Positions 23,832 to 36,963 of a DNA stretch of 64,000 nt are shown here, piece after piece. Within the stretch, counting starts at the first letter, position 1, and every line of letters starts with the position of its first letter. Made by a program: the position numbers and the translations under genes. Origin of the DNA: Phoebastria nigripes (lineage: Eukaryota; Chordata; Aves; Procellariiformes; Diomedeidae); contig JAYKAV010000689.1 of the NCBI GenBank assembly GCA_035582835.1, positions 186,001 to 250,000 on the forward strand, in the 5' to 3' direction. Under the pieces are notes generated by a model. That model saw nothing but the letters and a program-made list of their open reading frames with translations. It did no database searches and was not told the origin of the DNA.

Positions 23832-23912
23832 TAATCATACAATCATAGAGTGGTTTGGGTTGGAAGGGACTTAAAGCTCAGCCATGGGCAGGGATACCTT
23901 CCACTAGATCAG
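23832..23912 (-). mobile_element. Short CR1 3' end fragment
   Basis: AATCATACAATCATAGAGTGG followed by GGTTTGGGTTGGAAGGGAC matches the complement of a CR1 3' end, as in the large copy at 18918. An internal deletion removes the segment between TTAAAG and GCCATGGGCAGGGA that is present in the large copy. The fragment stops at CACTAGATCAGG and adjoins an ATA-type microsatellite. Confidence 0.88.
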
Positions 23913-23913
23913 G

Positions 23914-23950
23914 AATAATAATAATGATGATAATAATAATAATAACAATG
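23914..23950. repeat. (AAT)n microsatellite with GAT interruptions
   Basis: An imperfect trinucleotide repeat of AAT/ATA units with two GAT variants and an ACA near the end. It directly abuts the truncated (5') side of the CR1 fragment at 23832-23912. Confidence 0.88.
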
Positions 23951-25766
23951 ATTAGTCTTCTGTATCAGGCTCTAATAGAATAAGAATGCACTCGAAGCTC
24001 ACTTGCTTGAGCTGAGATACACAGAAAGCTTAGAAAGCAATGAAAAGAGGGGAATACAGGTATGTGGATATGTAATATTTCTCTAATGTTGGTAAGGCTC
24101 AGGAACATGTGTAGTTTGGTGTTGTTATTCCTCTTCTTTGAGCTGTGTTTGTCCCATGTACAATCGCAGCTGAGACATAAAACATTTAGAAGTTCTGAAG
24201 TTTTAAAAGTTTACCTTGCTGGACCATTTGCTAAATTTAAAGAGTTGAGTTGCTGGTGTAAGAACAACAGCTTGATTAAATAAAGAAACATCTGAGGAGA
24301 TGACACCACTGGCTTTCCATGAGTAGGTTTTGCTAGAAGAAAATTAATGAGTATGTTTATTGCAAAATTCACATAGAAAATGTCAGTCATAATGTATGCT
24401 TTAGTTATAAGTGTAATTGTACTATTCATTTTGTTAAACTGTGACCTGCTTTGTTTGTATGTATCTGCTTTAATGGAAAACTGCATTAATACCCTGCTGT
24501 GAAATCATGACTTCCCTTGGGCTAATCAGATGATCTCTCAGGAATAACTTAAAAATACTGTGTTAAAAGGAGCTGCTGGCACATTTCCCTTTTAAATACT
24601 AATAGCCTTTCCAAACAATAGCCAAAATAAGACGCAAGATGGAAGCAAATGGAAGCTTGTACATTTTTGGAGAGACAGGCATTGTTATCCTTTGTTTTGA
24701 AATGCTAAGATTTTACTCTTTCCAGAAGAAGCCTTTCTCCATTCTAGCTCTTGCGAAATTCTGCAAGGGCACTGTATAATAAATACAGGACACAGCAAGA
24801 CAAGCTAAGTTGCCAAACATCTAAATAGGTGGTAGGTGGGCAGAAATATCCTTGAAGTTGCTGGAAGCTGAGTGCCCAGGGGTACTGAAAACAGAATTTC
24901 TAAGTTTGAAAATATTGGTCACAGTGGGTTTCAGTGTATTGCCTTCATATTCAGCATGACACACGTCTGAAAACCTGTCTTTGATTCTATCTCTGCATGT
25001 CGGCATTCTGCAGTACTACTGCGTTTTTCCAAGTTATTCTCACTTGAGCTGTTTGCTTTTTTACAGTAAAAAGAAGCAGTGCAAGAATGTTTGAAATCTT
25101 TCAAACAGAAGTTTCTAACATGGCATATACTTCTACCATTTGTTTCTGGGTGCTTTTTAAGATTATGCAATTTAACATGCTAGAATTATCCTCTGCCAAA
25201 AAAATTCAGCATTTCTGGATTTTGTATTTTCTAAAGAAGAATTTTTTGTGGTTACCTGACAGGGTATGTTCAATGAACATTTCTGTTTTCTAGAGCTGGA
25301 GCCATTTATAGTACGAGTCCCACCTGCTTTCCATTAGAACTTGAATTGATAAATTATTTACATGCTTTTGGAAAAAATCTAGTTTATCTTACAAATTCTT
25401 TCCTCCCCCTTAATGCACCAGAAAATGGGTTTAATTAGAGCCCTATGAACTTACTGGTTCTTTATCTTAGCTGCCATCCTTACTAGGGATTTTTATTTAG
25501 TTTACTCCATTTCCCATGTGACGTGCTGAAGTGATATATTATAACTGAATGTGAGTTGACCATATATGAGGGAATAGTGAAATGTCATTGTCTGAATATA
25601 AATGGAAGATATTTGAAACTGTCCAAGAGCAATGCCTGTGTTTAAACGGATGCTCTGAAACATGGAGCACTGCCACAATAATATGGCTGTCTGTTAAAGG
25701 ACATCCTTGTGTGGTAAAATTCTAAGTCACTTAATATTAGAAGAATGAAGACTGGGAAGCAGCCCC

Positions 25767-25846
25767 AAGCCCATTAATGGCATATCTTCAAAGCATGTCT
25801 GGGATAAAGCCCATTAAAGGCATCTCTTCAAAGCATGTCTGGCATA
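25767..25846. repeat. 40-bp tandem duplication (two copies)
   Basis: Copy 1 (25767-25806) and copy 2 (25807-25846) both begin AAGCCCATTAA and contain CTTCAAAGCATGTCTGG. They differ at about three positions. It is a simple local tandem duplication with no coding potential recognised. Confidence 0.92.
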
Positions 25847-28016
25847 GTTGGATTCAGAATGTGAGAACTTGGTCTCAGAATAAAATTCTGATAAATTTTT
25901 AAGCAGGAAGAGTGGTTTGGGACAGGAGGTGTGTCATGCAGCTCCCCAACCAAAAGAAGTCCAAGACTTAAAAACTGAGTCTTAAGTCAACTAATACAAA
26001 CTGAGGAATTAGCTCTTATTTATATGAAGTCCATTGATGAATTAATGAGATGGAGTTTTAGTGATTTTTCTGCATGCTCTAGGCACGACTGTTAAAATAC
26101 TTACTGTCTTGAGTCTTTCCTTGCAGTATGATGGTGAAGTAAATTTGTTCTGTTACCTGCAAAAAACCAGACAGTTTGAGAACCCTCACAGAGTGGGACC
26201 AGCACACAAACATAACAGTTTGCCTTCTCTCCAGTGCTCTGCACTATTGTTCTGCTCAACATTAAAGAGATGCTGGTGTCTGCAGCTCTCACTGAGCTGG
26301 ACAGAAGGAAGGGTCCTTCCACTTCTGAAAACTACAGTGGCTTTCTCTGTCCTGTGGTCATGCTCGGTCATTCATCAGAGATCCTATGCACAGGGTGACT
26401 CCCACCTGTCTCTTTTGATTTTGGGCTTTGGATCTGCTTAATCACTTCTTACTTGATGTTCATTTATGCACATTTTCCTATGCACATTTCATTTTGTTCA
26501 GGAAACAAGCTGTACTGTTGTTTGAAAAACAAAAAAGCAAGGTTTACATGGGGAAAAAAGGTGAGAAAGCATGACTCTCGTCTGGCAGGTTACAGCCTTT
26601 CTCAGTAAGATGGAGGGAATCCTGGGAACTGCTCTTCTGTTTCACATATTTTAAAATAAATATGTAAACTGTGATTTCTGTATTGCAGCTTCCAGCAGAT
26701 GAAGAGAATACTTTTCAAAAGCCTTTATTGTTGTTACTAAATAGAGTGAAGTTGCTCATCATAGAGGTGGAACGTTAAGAAACTAAAGAAAGCAAAACAA
26801 TGGCTGATTTGGAAATATAACTTGAGTGTTTCCATTCTTTCTCCTTCTGAGGTTGTACTTACATATGTTTGAATACCATCCAGTAGGCGATAAGTAACAC
26901 TTTTTCTTCACTTTTTGCTATATGCATAATATGTACCACTTTAACAGTATTGATAAATTGAAATTTTAATAGGTAAAATAACTTCAAATCTCATTCTCTG
27001 CAGAACCCACTTAACCATTTGGTACTTTTGATGTACTTAGCAAAGAAAACGGCATACTTTTGGAACTGCTTTTGTAGAAATGCAGGCTGCAGCTGGACAC
27101 TACCATGCAGATAAAGGAGCAAATGTAGAATGATGATGTCCTGATGTAGCTGCGCTAATAACTCCTCAAGGTAATTCACTGCTTAATGTCTCCTGCAAAG
27201 AAGAAATGTGATGGGGGGATAGGCCAGTTCATTATAGTAAGGGAAGTTTTCTCAGCTGTGCTGTCCTAGTGATGCCTGTAGAAGTAATCCTGCTGTGCAG
27301 CACAGCAGCAGGAGGTTTGGGAGAGTTGAGAATGTCAGCTGTGCCTCCTGAGATGAAACAGGTACATCTGAACATAGTTAAACTTCAGCCTTTATAAAAG
27401 AGAGAAAGATGGTGTGCTCAGAAGGGGGAGGGTTGGGTTGTTTGATGAGCTAGATCAGGGTATGCTGGAAGATAACATCTGTCCAGTTGAATGTGATTTG
27501 CTTTGATCTGAGTTTTTGGGGGAGTTTACAGAGACTACTTGGGGGGAATATGTCTAGGAAACTTTCCCTTTAGGTTCTGTCAGTTGAGTAAGACCTTTAA
27601 AACAGGAAAACCTAGCAAGGCTGTGTTTCAGTGTGTTTTTTTCAGCACTTTCAGTTCTAGCTCGACCACATTAGGGCAGGTGGGCGGGAAAGTAAACTGA
27701 ACTTTAGGGAAACAATACGTCAGGTAGTAATTACACGCAGGATTAGAATGAGTAAGAGTTTCCTAATGAAAAGATGTTTTGCAAGTAGTTTCACTTAACA
27801 AACAGACTGCTTTGTCTCAAGTATTTTCTGTCAGTGTATTGATGTATTGGCGTCTGTCTCTCACTGATCCATACCCTGTGAGTGAGTTGTACTATCCAGA
27901 TTGCAAATAAAAAGCCAGTCATTTTCTCATAGCTATAGGCCCACTTGCCAAGCTGTTTGTATTATCAGGTGTTACTCTGTTGAAGTTTCAAACACAGTTC
28001 CTGGTCTCCTCTCCAG

Positions 28017-28072
28017 GAGATGAGTAATTTTTGGAAGATTTAGGATGGAAAATAAGGCCAGTGGAATGTGAG
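28017..28072 (+). other. Exon-like segment flanked by good splice sites (plus strand)
   Basis: Acceptor CTGGTCTCCTCTCCAG lies directly before 28017 and donor GTAAGTTG starts at 28073 after GTGAG. All three frames contain stops, so if transcribed it would be non-coding. Such pairs are expected by chance at this density. Confidence 0.2.
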
Positions 28073-31000
28073 GTAAGTTGTATCTACAGGAGAGATGCAT
28101 AAACAGTTGAGAAGCTGTTTAAGATTTTCTGTATATAAAGTTTGAGAGAAAACAAGGTACAATCTTGTGTTGCTCATGATCAAGTTTGAGGAATATAAAG
28201 AAATACTTAACTTCATAATCTATCCACATCTCTGCCATTCCTAATGAGCCCGCTCTCCTAAATTAAAGGTACCGTGTATGTAATTTGAATATATCTTATT
28301 ATAATAGAATCTTCTCTTTGCTGTTCTTAGGTTTAGCAACTGTAATTTAGATTTCATATTTCTGTCTGAAGTTAATTGTTATTCTCATAGTTCAGGAGAA
28401 GCTGCCAATGGATGCCTAATCAAGACAATGCAAGCTAAATTATGCTTCATGTCAGTTAATCTTAATTTTTGTGCCAATGTTCAGAAGAGATCCATACCAT
28501 CCCATAAACAAGAACAGCATTATTTCTTTGGGGAAATTGTAGTGTACATGAAATGAGATTTTTGGAGTGAAAATTTCTTCTGGCCAAAAGCCACAGTACT
28601 TTGCTTTCACTCTTACTATTTTAAAATTGTGCACTTTTGGCAACCATTTAAATACATCTTCCCAACATAATAATTTTCCATACACATTTTTCCCCAGAAT
28701 GACAGTTAGGGATTGGGAATAAAAAGTGTTATTTTAGGACATGGTTGGGGGGAAAGAAAGAAATACTGAATTATACAGAAGTTAAGCAAAATACTAGTGC
28801 ACAGTATATACAGAAAACAAATCCAAAGCGTGATAGCTGGTATTGGCACCCATGAAAGAATTCCAGACCCCCTTTATAAATGAGCAGGACTGTGTTTGCT
28901 CTGGTAACAGGCTTCAAGCCACACAGAAAATAGAAAGCTGTCAGGCATCCACAGCACTCAGACAAACATCTCCTGAAGAAAACAAAATGCTTCTGTCTTC
29001 CTGTGGTACGTTCTCAGTCACCTTTATTACAGCATATGTTGGCTCCAGTATCTGTAGGAGCACAAATGAGCAATCATGAATTCATGTCGGGGGGCGGGAT
29101 GTGTTTAAAAATGTAAGAGTTCCAAATTGTTTCCAAGGATTAAATATAATCCATATTGACAGGAGAGTAAATAATAACAAGTAAGCCCCAAATAATGAGA
29201 TCTTCCAGCCATTATTAACCTGAACTGATTTTTACCAGCTCTTCAAAGTGGATTTGAAACTGTTTCATGTCAATCTTAATGAAAGATTAGAGCGTTGATC
29301 CTTTTCATTGTCACAATGGCTTAATATGGCATGTGTGAAAATCTTAATGAACTATTGAGCATCAGAGTTCAGAAACCTGAGGAAGTCACAGAGTAAAAAC
29401 CACAGTGGTGCAGATACTGTTGACTACTAGTGTGGAAAGCAAAGATTTCAGAAAAATCATTGTCAGGCTTCAAAAACAATTTGAAGTGTTAAACCAAATG
29501 AGATATACTTCATGCTGTTATAGAAAGTAAAAATTTCTTCTGATGCCCTACCATAATTTTTCAGGTTACCTCTCAGTGGAGCATGGCAGACAGTTTACCC
29601 TTGAGATGACAAGTACAAGTCATTATGGCTCCAGACAGGCCAAATACAGAATTCTTCTCCTTCAGAGAACTCCATCAGGAGCTTTATTCATTTTGATACG
29701 TAGCTGTATTTTGTTTTTCTTCAGTATTCTGTTTCCATCTGTCAAATTACACTATGTAAAGCTGATGACGTTGGGTCTGGCATTGCAGAAAGTTGTTTTT
29801 GTCAAACTAGGGGGAGGTGCCAAGCAATTTGAAACTGTTCTTAGTGCAACGAATAACTCTTAAAAAAGCCAAAAGATAGTGCTGAGGCAGCACTGAAGTT
29901 CTCAAATGATTCTTGTGGCTGTGTAATTTCCTAACGTCACAAGGCTGAGAGAGGAGCCAGTGCTAAAGTTTCTGTGGAGCATCTCTGCTGGGACAGCTTT
30001 TGTCTAAGTGTTCATTCAGCCACACAAGAGCATTTCTAATTTGTTCAGGCGTTCTGAGATTTTATCTAGCTGCTTTTTCAACTTCCCTGCCCCGCCTCCT
30101 CCCCCCTGCCAGTGCACATTCTAGTGTAAGGAATATGACCTCATTGCCCCTTCAGTGCCTCATGTTCTTTTGGGCATTGCAGAGTAGCTCTTCCACTCCC
30201 AGCTGCTACAGTTTTGTGGTGTTTATTATTTTGTTTGTTTGGCATTTATACTGAAGATACCACAGCAGCTTGTTTATAATTGTCCTGCATATTGCACAGT
30301 TCAAGTAAATGGTAAACCCCCTTTTCTCAATATCTGATGGTCAAACTTGGTATTACCACTGTGACTTTGTCACGTGAAAGCCAGTCAGAAAGCCACAGCA
30401 ACTTAATTTTTGAGATGGATATTCCTGTGGCATTTTGTAGTTCCTGGGAGAAAGACCCAGGCTACAGTTTTTGGCTGCCATACACCCTATGTTCTCCCTG
30501 CCACAGAGGACAGGATTTAGTTGCGATTATTAATCCTCTGCTTCTCCCACTCTTGTATCAGTGATATTTGGATCAGTGTATTTGTGTCATTAGAAGTAGG
30601 TGCCCCAGTTAGCAATCTTAACTGCCCTGCTGAGTTGTTGAGATGAGTTCATGTCCTAATGATTATTCTGCAAATAGTACATTGGTTTCAGACAAACTGT
30701 GTGACTAAGGAAGCTGGGCAGTATGTAGAACGAATGAAAGCTCTTTCCTTTCTGGTCACTTTAGAGAACTGTAGTTTTGTAGTGCAGGAAGGAACTGAGT
30801 GCTTTGTTGGTAGAAATTGCCAGCTCCTTTGAGGAGATTGGACTGTTGACTGCTTTGAAGGACTGTTGATTTTAAGTCAGTAGCTACCGACAATTTAGAC
30901 AGCTGTAAAATCTTCATCCATAGTTGTAAAGTTCACAAAATATTTCGTATCTGATGGTCTGTGACTGATACGACTTTCGGATGCACATCAGAGATTGTAC

Positions 31001-34000
31001 CAGAGATGAGTCTTGTCCTTCCTGTCACAATCACAGCTTTCTCACCTCTTGCCTGGACTGCAGTAAGGCAGGCTGTGTTAGCACCCTTCCTTGCTCAGAT
31101 AATGAGGAGTTGGGAGTTTATTGGCAAAGTGAATGGAAGACTTAATCCCTACTGGTTTCTGAATGGAAATTAATGCATTTGTCTCATAAAGCCTTTTCTT
31201 AGAGGCTATCGTACTCTGTTCCAACTCTCCCGTACACTATCAGTGGAAGCTCTTAAGGTCGAACACTTTGAAATCTGAAACAGAAATGTCTGCAGACTTT
31301 AATGTTCACCTCTCAGTTTTGTTCAGAATGGTTTGAATTTGTCAGTGCTTGAGATGCAATATAAGGGTGACATAATAGCATGGACCAGAATTCCAGCTGC
31401 ATGAGTGTATGACTCTTACTAACCAGTGGTTTATCTTGGTGAGATTATAAAGTCTGAGCCAGACAATTGCAGGCCTCATTTCCACAGCGTGGGGTGGGGG
31501 TTCTTTCTCTAGCCAGTACTAAATTACCATGCATCAGGCTCATGTGGTTTAGTGACCGGACTATGCTTAGAGTCTTGGTATGCATGATGCTATGTGTCAG
31601 TCTTATAAGCCATAATCTGTTCAGATAGTCCTATTTCACCTATGTGTGAGACACTGTGTTTTTAGTTATGCACTCTGTCTGTGAGATGATGGCCTTGGGA
31701 TGTGAATTGACACCTAGATTCAACAAGCCATTTCAGTAATTCAACTGGAGGGTCTGTTATGAAAGCTAAAGCCCAGTTAGCCTGTGTACAGTTANTTGAA
31801 GTGTGATTTTTAAAAGAAAAAAACCAACAACCCAGTCAGTTAGTAAGCAGTTCTGTCTGGTTGCCAGTTCAGTGTAGTGTTCAGAAAGGGCTGGCTTTGA
31901 GCTGGTTTCATTTGCGTGCTTTTGTCTGGTGGCACTGGATACTGTTGTCGTCTTCAGAAATAAAGTTCTTCCCTTCTTACCCTTCTTGATGATTGCTTGT
32001 TATCTCACCTCAACAATCTTGCCAAAAGAGCTATTCTTTGCCTACCTTTGTCATTTCTTTTTCTAGTACATCTTCCTTGATTTTCATGCCTTTGTAAATG
32101 GCCTGCGTGCCCCATTTACTGTATTGTATTAATGTATTAGCCATTTTGTTAATGCTTACACAAGGAAGACATTTGCACGTTGCACAAAAAACGCTGTGAA
32201 TAAACTTCTATCTAAAGTTACATATCATTAATAGTATTTGTGATTTCTATGTATACATAATACAATACAATAGCAATACTTTTGTGGCAGGTCGTATGAG
32301 GTAATGAATTAAATTTGTCATGCACTTTGGATCAGTGTGCATGCAAAATTAATAATAAACCATTCAGGCAGCTGGTAATATTTTTTGAAGATGTTATGTT
32401 CCTTTTTTCCCAATATATGTGGATTTTCCCTCCACATTGTGTATTTATTTGAAGCTTCACGGAGGCAATATTAAATGCTGGACCACTTGTATGTTTTGGT
32501 CACATATCGTCTGATCTTTGAGTCAGGAAACGTGGTACTTCTAAAGATGTTATTTTAAGGTCTTTAATTTCTTTTTATATTTCTCAGTGATCCTTAGAAC
32601 TCTAAAAATTCAAATATAAAATGGTTTTAATTGTTCATGGAACTCACTTTTACAAGATATAGCTCTCATGTAGTTGTCATGATCAGTGTTAAGTATAATC
32701 AGCTTTAGTATAGAACACCCTTCAATCTTCACACCAGCCAGTTAGTGAAAAAATGGATTAAGATCCATCCTTTAGTCTTCCATCTATCCTTCCTGTAAGC
32801 GCCTAGGCTGTTCAGTTTACTTGGAATGTTAGCAGATTGACTCACTAGAAGACCGAGAATTATATATGCCTGATGCAAGGGGTAGAGGGTACACTGTGAA
32901 AAAGTTTGCAACTGAGAAACTTCCCTGCTAGTTGCCTTTGATCGTGGACATGGTGATGATGTTTGGCAAGATAAATGTTCTGATAGCTGTCACCTTGGCT
33001 CCTTACAGCACTGAAGGTGAAAGTTAGTGTCTTAAATTGCATCCTGTCAATCACTGCTCTTTGCAAGGAATGTTCTGGTTTGTATGTCCTCAGCTTAAAA
33101 AACCAGCATATTTTATTGTATGCCACTTTCATTTTCTAGTTGGTCCAGGGATTTAGATTATTGTGGAGAATAAAACCGTTTTGAGAAGACAAATCTCAGC
33201 ATGAACAGCTGTTGCAACAGAATAGAGATAGATGTACACAGATGAATAGCTCCGTGATACAACTTGGGCAGCAGATGCCACATGTCTGGGTTGTTAAGAG
33301 CAAGCTTGTTGGGGAGTTACTGGGTAGTGGACTGTGCCTTCTAAATAAAATGACAGTGTAAAGTCAAGATGGCCATCAGCCTGCGTGTTCTGTGGAAAGG
33401 GTGTGTAAACTCAGCTTCTGTGAGGAAAACCAAGAAAACTTTCAAGAGTTGAAAGAAATCAGAAGAGAATGTAACTGAGTCATTCAGTCTTCCAAAATAC
33501 AGCTGAAACTGTACCATATGCTATGTATCGTGACTCAAGTTCTAATTATTTATTTTGAGTAAAATTCAGGATTAGTGCAAGGTGGACATGCATTCATGGA
33601 ATTTGACGGACTTGCATTCATTCCCACACAATTGACTTTAATCCAGCCACTCAAATGATTGTAGATGTTTTATGGAATTGGTAACAGTAAGTCATAAATC
33701 TAGATCAAGAGCCCTGAGGTTGCTTGTACAAATTTGTTTTATGGCAGTGATGAAATTGCTCTGCCAGTGCCTTTGTAAGAGAATTCTTTTAAGGCTAAGC
33801 TAAACTAGTTAAATTCCTTGTAGTTGGGTATTACTTGTCAAAACCTAACCCCATGCCTGGCAGTCTTGCTGGCATGCCCAGTGGAGAGAGGAAGGGCTAA
33901 GAAAATACAAAATTCCAGTTAGTTTTTTTATATTAAGTAGCTGTTTCTCCTGGGTTGAATATTTGCACTTTACACATGAAACATCCATGTGTAGTGGGTA

Positions 34001-34078
34001 TCCCTTGGATGCTAAAATCCTGTTTAAAAGTTACTCCTTTCTAATGGGGAAGTCTAAAGAAATACTGCGGCTCACAGC

Positions 34079-35150
34079 TTAGACAGGTGTACTCTTCGCT
34101 GCGTAAAAAACTGGCTGGACGGCCGGGCCCAGAGAGTTGTGGTGAATGGAGTTAAATCCAGTTGGCGGCCGGTCACGAGCAGTGTCCCCCAGGGCTCAGT
34201 TTTGGGGCCAGTCTTGTTCAATATCTTTATCAATGATCTGGATGAGGGGATTGAGTGCTCCCTCAGTAAGTTTGCAGATGACACCAAGCTGGCTGGGAGT
34301 GTTGATCTGCTCGAGGGTAGGAAGGCTCTGCAGAGGGACCTGGACAGGCTGGATCNATGGGCTGAGGCCAACTGNATGAGNTTCAACAAGGCCAAGTGCN
34401 GGGTCCTNCACTTNGGCCACAACAACCCCATGCAACGCTACAGGCTGGGGGAAGAGTGGCTGGAAAGCTGCCTGGCAGAAAAGGACCTGGGGGTGCTGGC
34501 TGACAGCTGGCTGAATATGAGCCGGCAGTGTGCCCAGGTGGCCAAGAAGGCCAACGGCATCCTGGCCTGTATCAGAAATAGTGTGGCCAGCAGGAGTAGG
34601 GAAGTGATCGTGCCCCTGTACTTGGCACTGGTGAGGCCGCACCTCGAATACTGTGTTCAGTTTTGGGCCCCTCACTACAAGAAGGACATTGAGGTGCTGG
34701 AGTGTGTCCAGAGAAGGACAACGAAGCTGGTGAAGGGTCTGGAGCACAAGTCTTACGAGGAGCGGCTGAGGGAACTGGGACTGTTCAGTCTGTAGAAGAG
34801 GAGGCTCAGGGGAGACCTTATTGCCCTCTACAACTACCTGAAAGGAGGTTGTAGCNAGGTGGGTGTTGGTCTCTTCTCCCAAGTAACTAGCGATAGGACA
34901 AGAGGAAATGGCTTCAAGTTGCGCCGGGGGGGTTTAGATTGGACATTAGGAAAAATTTCTTTACTGAAAGAGTGGTTAAACGTTGGAACAGGCTGCCCAG
35001 GGAAGTGGTGGAGTCACCATCCCTAGAAGTATTTAAAAGACGTGTAGATGAGGCGCTTAGGGACATGGTTTAGTGGGCATGGTGGTGTTGGGTTGATGGT
35101 TGGACTCGATAATCTTAGAGGTCTTTTCCAACCTTAATGATTCTATGATT
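34079..35150 (+). mobile_element. CR1 LINE, 5'-truncated copy of a second subfamily
   Basis: The plus strand runs from within the reverse transcriptase region to a CR1 3' end: TTAGAGGTCTTTTCCAACC, then TTAATGATTCTATGATT. Its coding and 3' sequences differ clearly from the copy at 18918-22440 (here GGTTGGACTCGATAATCTT precedes the end), so it represents another CR1 subfamily. About 1.07 kb remains. Seven ambiguous bases lie in it, six of them between 34356 and 34414. No target-site duplication is apparent. Confidence 0.95.
34139..34795 (+). pseudogene. CR1 reverse transcriptase fragment
   Basis: An open frame of 218 codons from the palm region to the C-terminal part of CR1 ORF2. Landmarks are [20 protein letters not shown] (18-37), the intact active-site box FADD (45-48), and [19 protein letters not shown] further on. 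The frame really enters from upstream (the preceding bases also read as CR1), so the Met at 34139 is not a start. It ends at a TAG (34793-34795) where the pattern of the other copy ([10 protein letters not shown]) predicts a glutamate codon, so the stop is premature. Downstream sequence still resembles the ORF2 C-terminus to about 35070, with a likely frame change near 34925. Motif A and the endonuclease are missing through 5' truncation. Not functional. Confidence 0.92.
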
Positions 35151-36950
35151 TCTTCTTGCATCTTTTCTTACTTGATCCAGTTGAAGATGCTTGGATTTGA
35201 TAATTAAAGACTAGTCTCTGTATGGCTGCTCTGTGGGCATTTGGAAAGGATAGGTGCAAAAGAGAACCAATGTATGTGAAGCAGGTATTAAATATTCTTC
35301 ATGTGTTACATGTCTCCAGTATATCTCCATGTGATTCGTAGAAGGAATGGAGCATGGCCCTAGGGAGGATGAAGGGAAAGTTTTCATATGCTACCTGAGA
35401 AATTGTTTGGACAGCCTTTCACACAGTAGTGCTGTAAAAACTGCTTGGCAAGCTTCAGCTGAGCTTCTGGAAACTGCAGCATTGCCATGAAAATCCTATT
35501 CAAATGACATGAGTGAACCCGAAGGTCTTTTTTAATATAAATCAATATGTTTAAGAATGAAAAGACACTATAAATACTGATAGTACACTGAATCTTTTGC
35601 CAAAATAACATATTGCTTGTGTTTCTTTTAAGCTGCCTAATTAAATACAGATATAAAATGACTGGTGTGATTAATAATCGAGCACGCTGTATCAGACAGT
35701 GTACATTCTCTGTAGGGTGCTTCATCTGGTCAACACTAGATTCAGTTTCAAAGGACACGCTCTGAAATACTACAAGAGTTGCAGGTTTTTTCTTGCTAGA
35801 AGTTGTTATTGGACTGTTTTGTCTGGAAAACTGTGGCAGTTATGTGACCCTCAAAGGGAAAATAGATGCATCAGTGTGGTAGCTCTCCTTATGTACGTAA
35901 GTCATGAGTGAAGATGTATAAAGTAGGTGTGAACATCAATAGCATATGACTATGAAGAGAAGCAGTGTGCCTGTGAAAAAGGAGTGCTCTTGGCCTTTAG
36001 AACCTCATCAGCTGTTTAAAAAATAACCTCTGCACTGAAATATAAGTGGTCATGGCCCTATTGCTAGGAAATATAGGATGGAAAGGAAATATCTGGTCCT
36101 TAAACTTTTATGAAAGATTACTTGGTAACTAAAGTACTGGACTATTAATAAAATGTTTGGAAAGCATTTTTATCTGGCAGTGTTATCCCCAACAACGAAG
36201 TAAATGTTGGAAGAGCAGTACTAGATGAAAACTGGTTTTGGTTTCTAACAGTGCTCTAGCAATGGAATTTGTAATTTCCCTCCTCTTTATCTTCATGCAT
36301 ATTTTCTGTCTTCACCTCTTACGTTATTCTGACTTCAGAGACCACCTTTGACTTTTCACATTCCTTTTCCTTTACACGTAGGCTGGTGTAAATTTCTGAT
36401 ACTTGAACAGGACTCTAAAGGCAACACATTCAAAAATAATGAAGGCAAATATTAACAAAAATTCAAAAGCTTTCTGGTGGTGAGGTTTTTATATTTCTTT
36501 TTTTTTTCAACATAGTGCATCCATTGTATTCATTGACAAGAGAAGTTACTAAAACATAATCATAAAGACTCTAAAATAAAGGTTAGTGTTTATTAAGAGT
36601 AATGGGAAACTTTATAAGTACTTTAGAAAGACTAACATAAAAGATATGAGTTTTCAGGATTTTTGTTGTAAACTGACCATGATTGTGAGCAGTCAAAAAA
36701 ATTCTGCCTTATAGACTTAATCTATACTTGTTTTTTAGTGTTTTTCTTCAAAGTTTGCCCAGCATAGTGGGCGTTTCTAAAGAAAGCATAGGAGTTAGTT
36801 CTACCATGAATCAGAGCCAGAGCACTAATTCTTGTGTTCTTCTTCTCTCAGAAAACCTCTTGAATAAAACAAGTGACCAAACATGGCAGGAGCTGATACC
36901 CAGAGTAAACTTCTCTCTACTCTCTTTTAAAGAAAGAAAATAAGAATTGG

Positions 36951-36963
36951 TTTTTTTTTTTTT
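36951..36963. repeat. Homopolymer T13
   Basis: Thirteen consecutive T on the plus strand. Confidence 0.9.

Larger units (their letters stand above)
23951..34078. other. Intergenic DNA, no gene recognised
   Basis: About 10 kb of AT-rich unique sequence. Contents: a 40-bp tandem duplication (25767-25846), a plus-strand exon-like splice pair (28017-28072), an ambiguous base at 31795, and an AT-rich block with homeodomain- and octamer-like words around 32080-32420. Open frames are short and unrecognisable. Confidence 0.6.

Noticed and set aside
34196..34882. 228-codon minus-strand open frame
   Set aside because: Antisense shadow of the CR1 reverse transcriptase fragment at 34139-34795.
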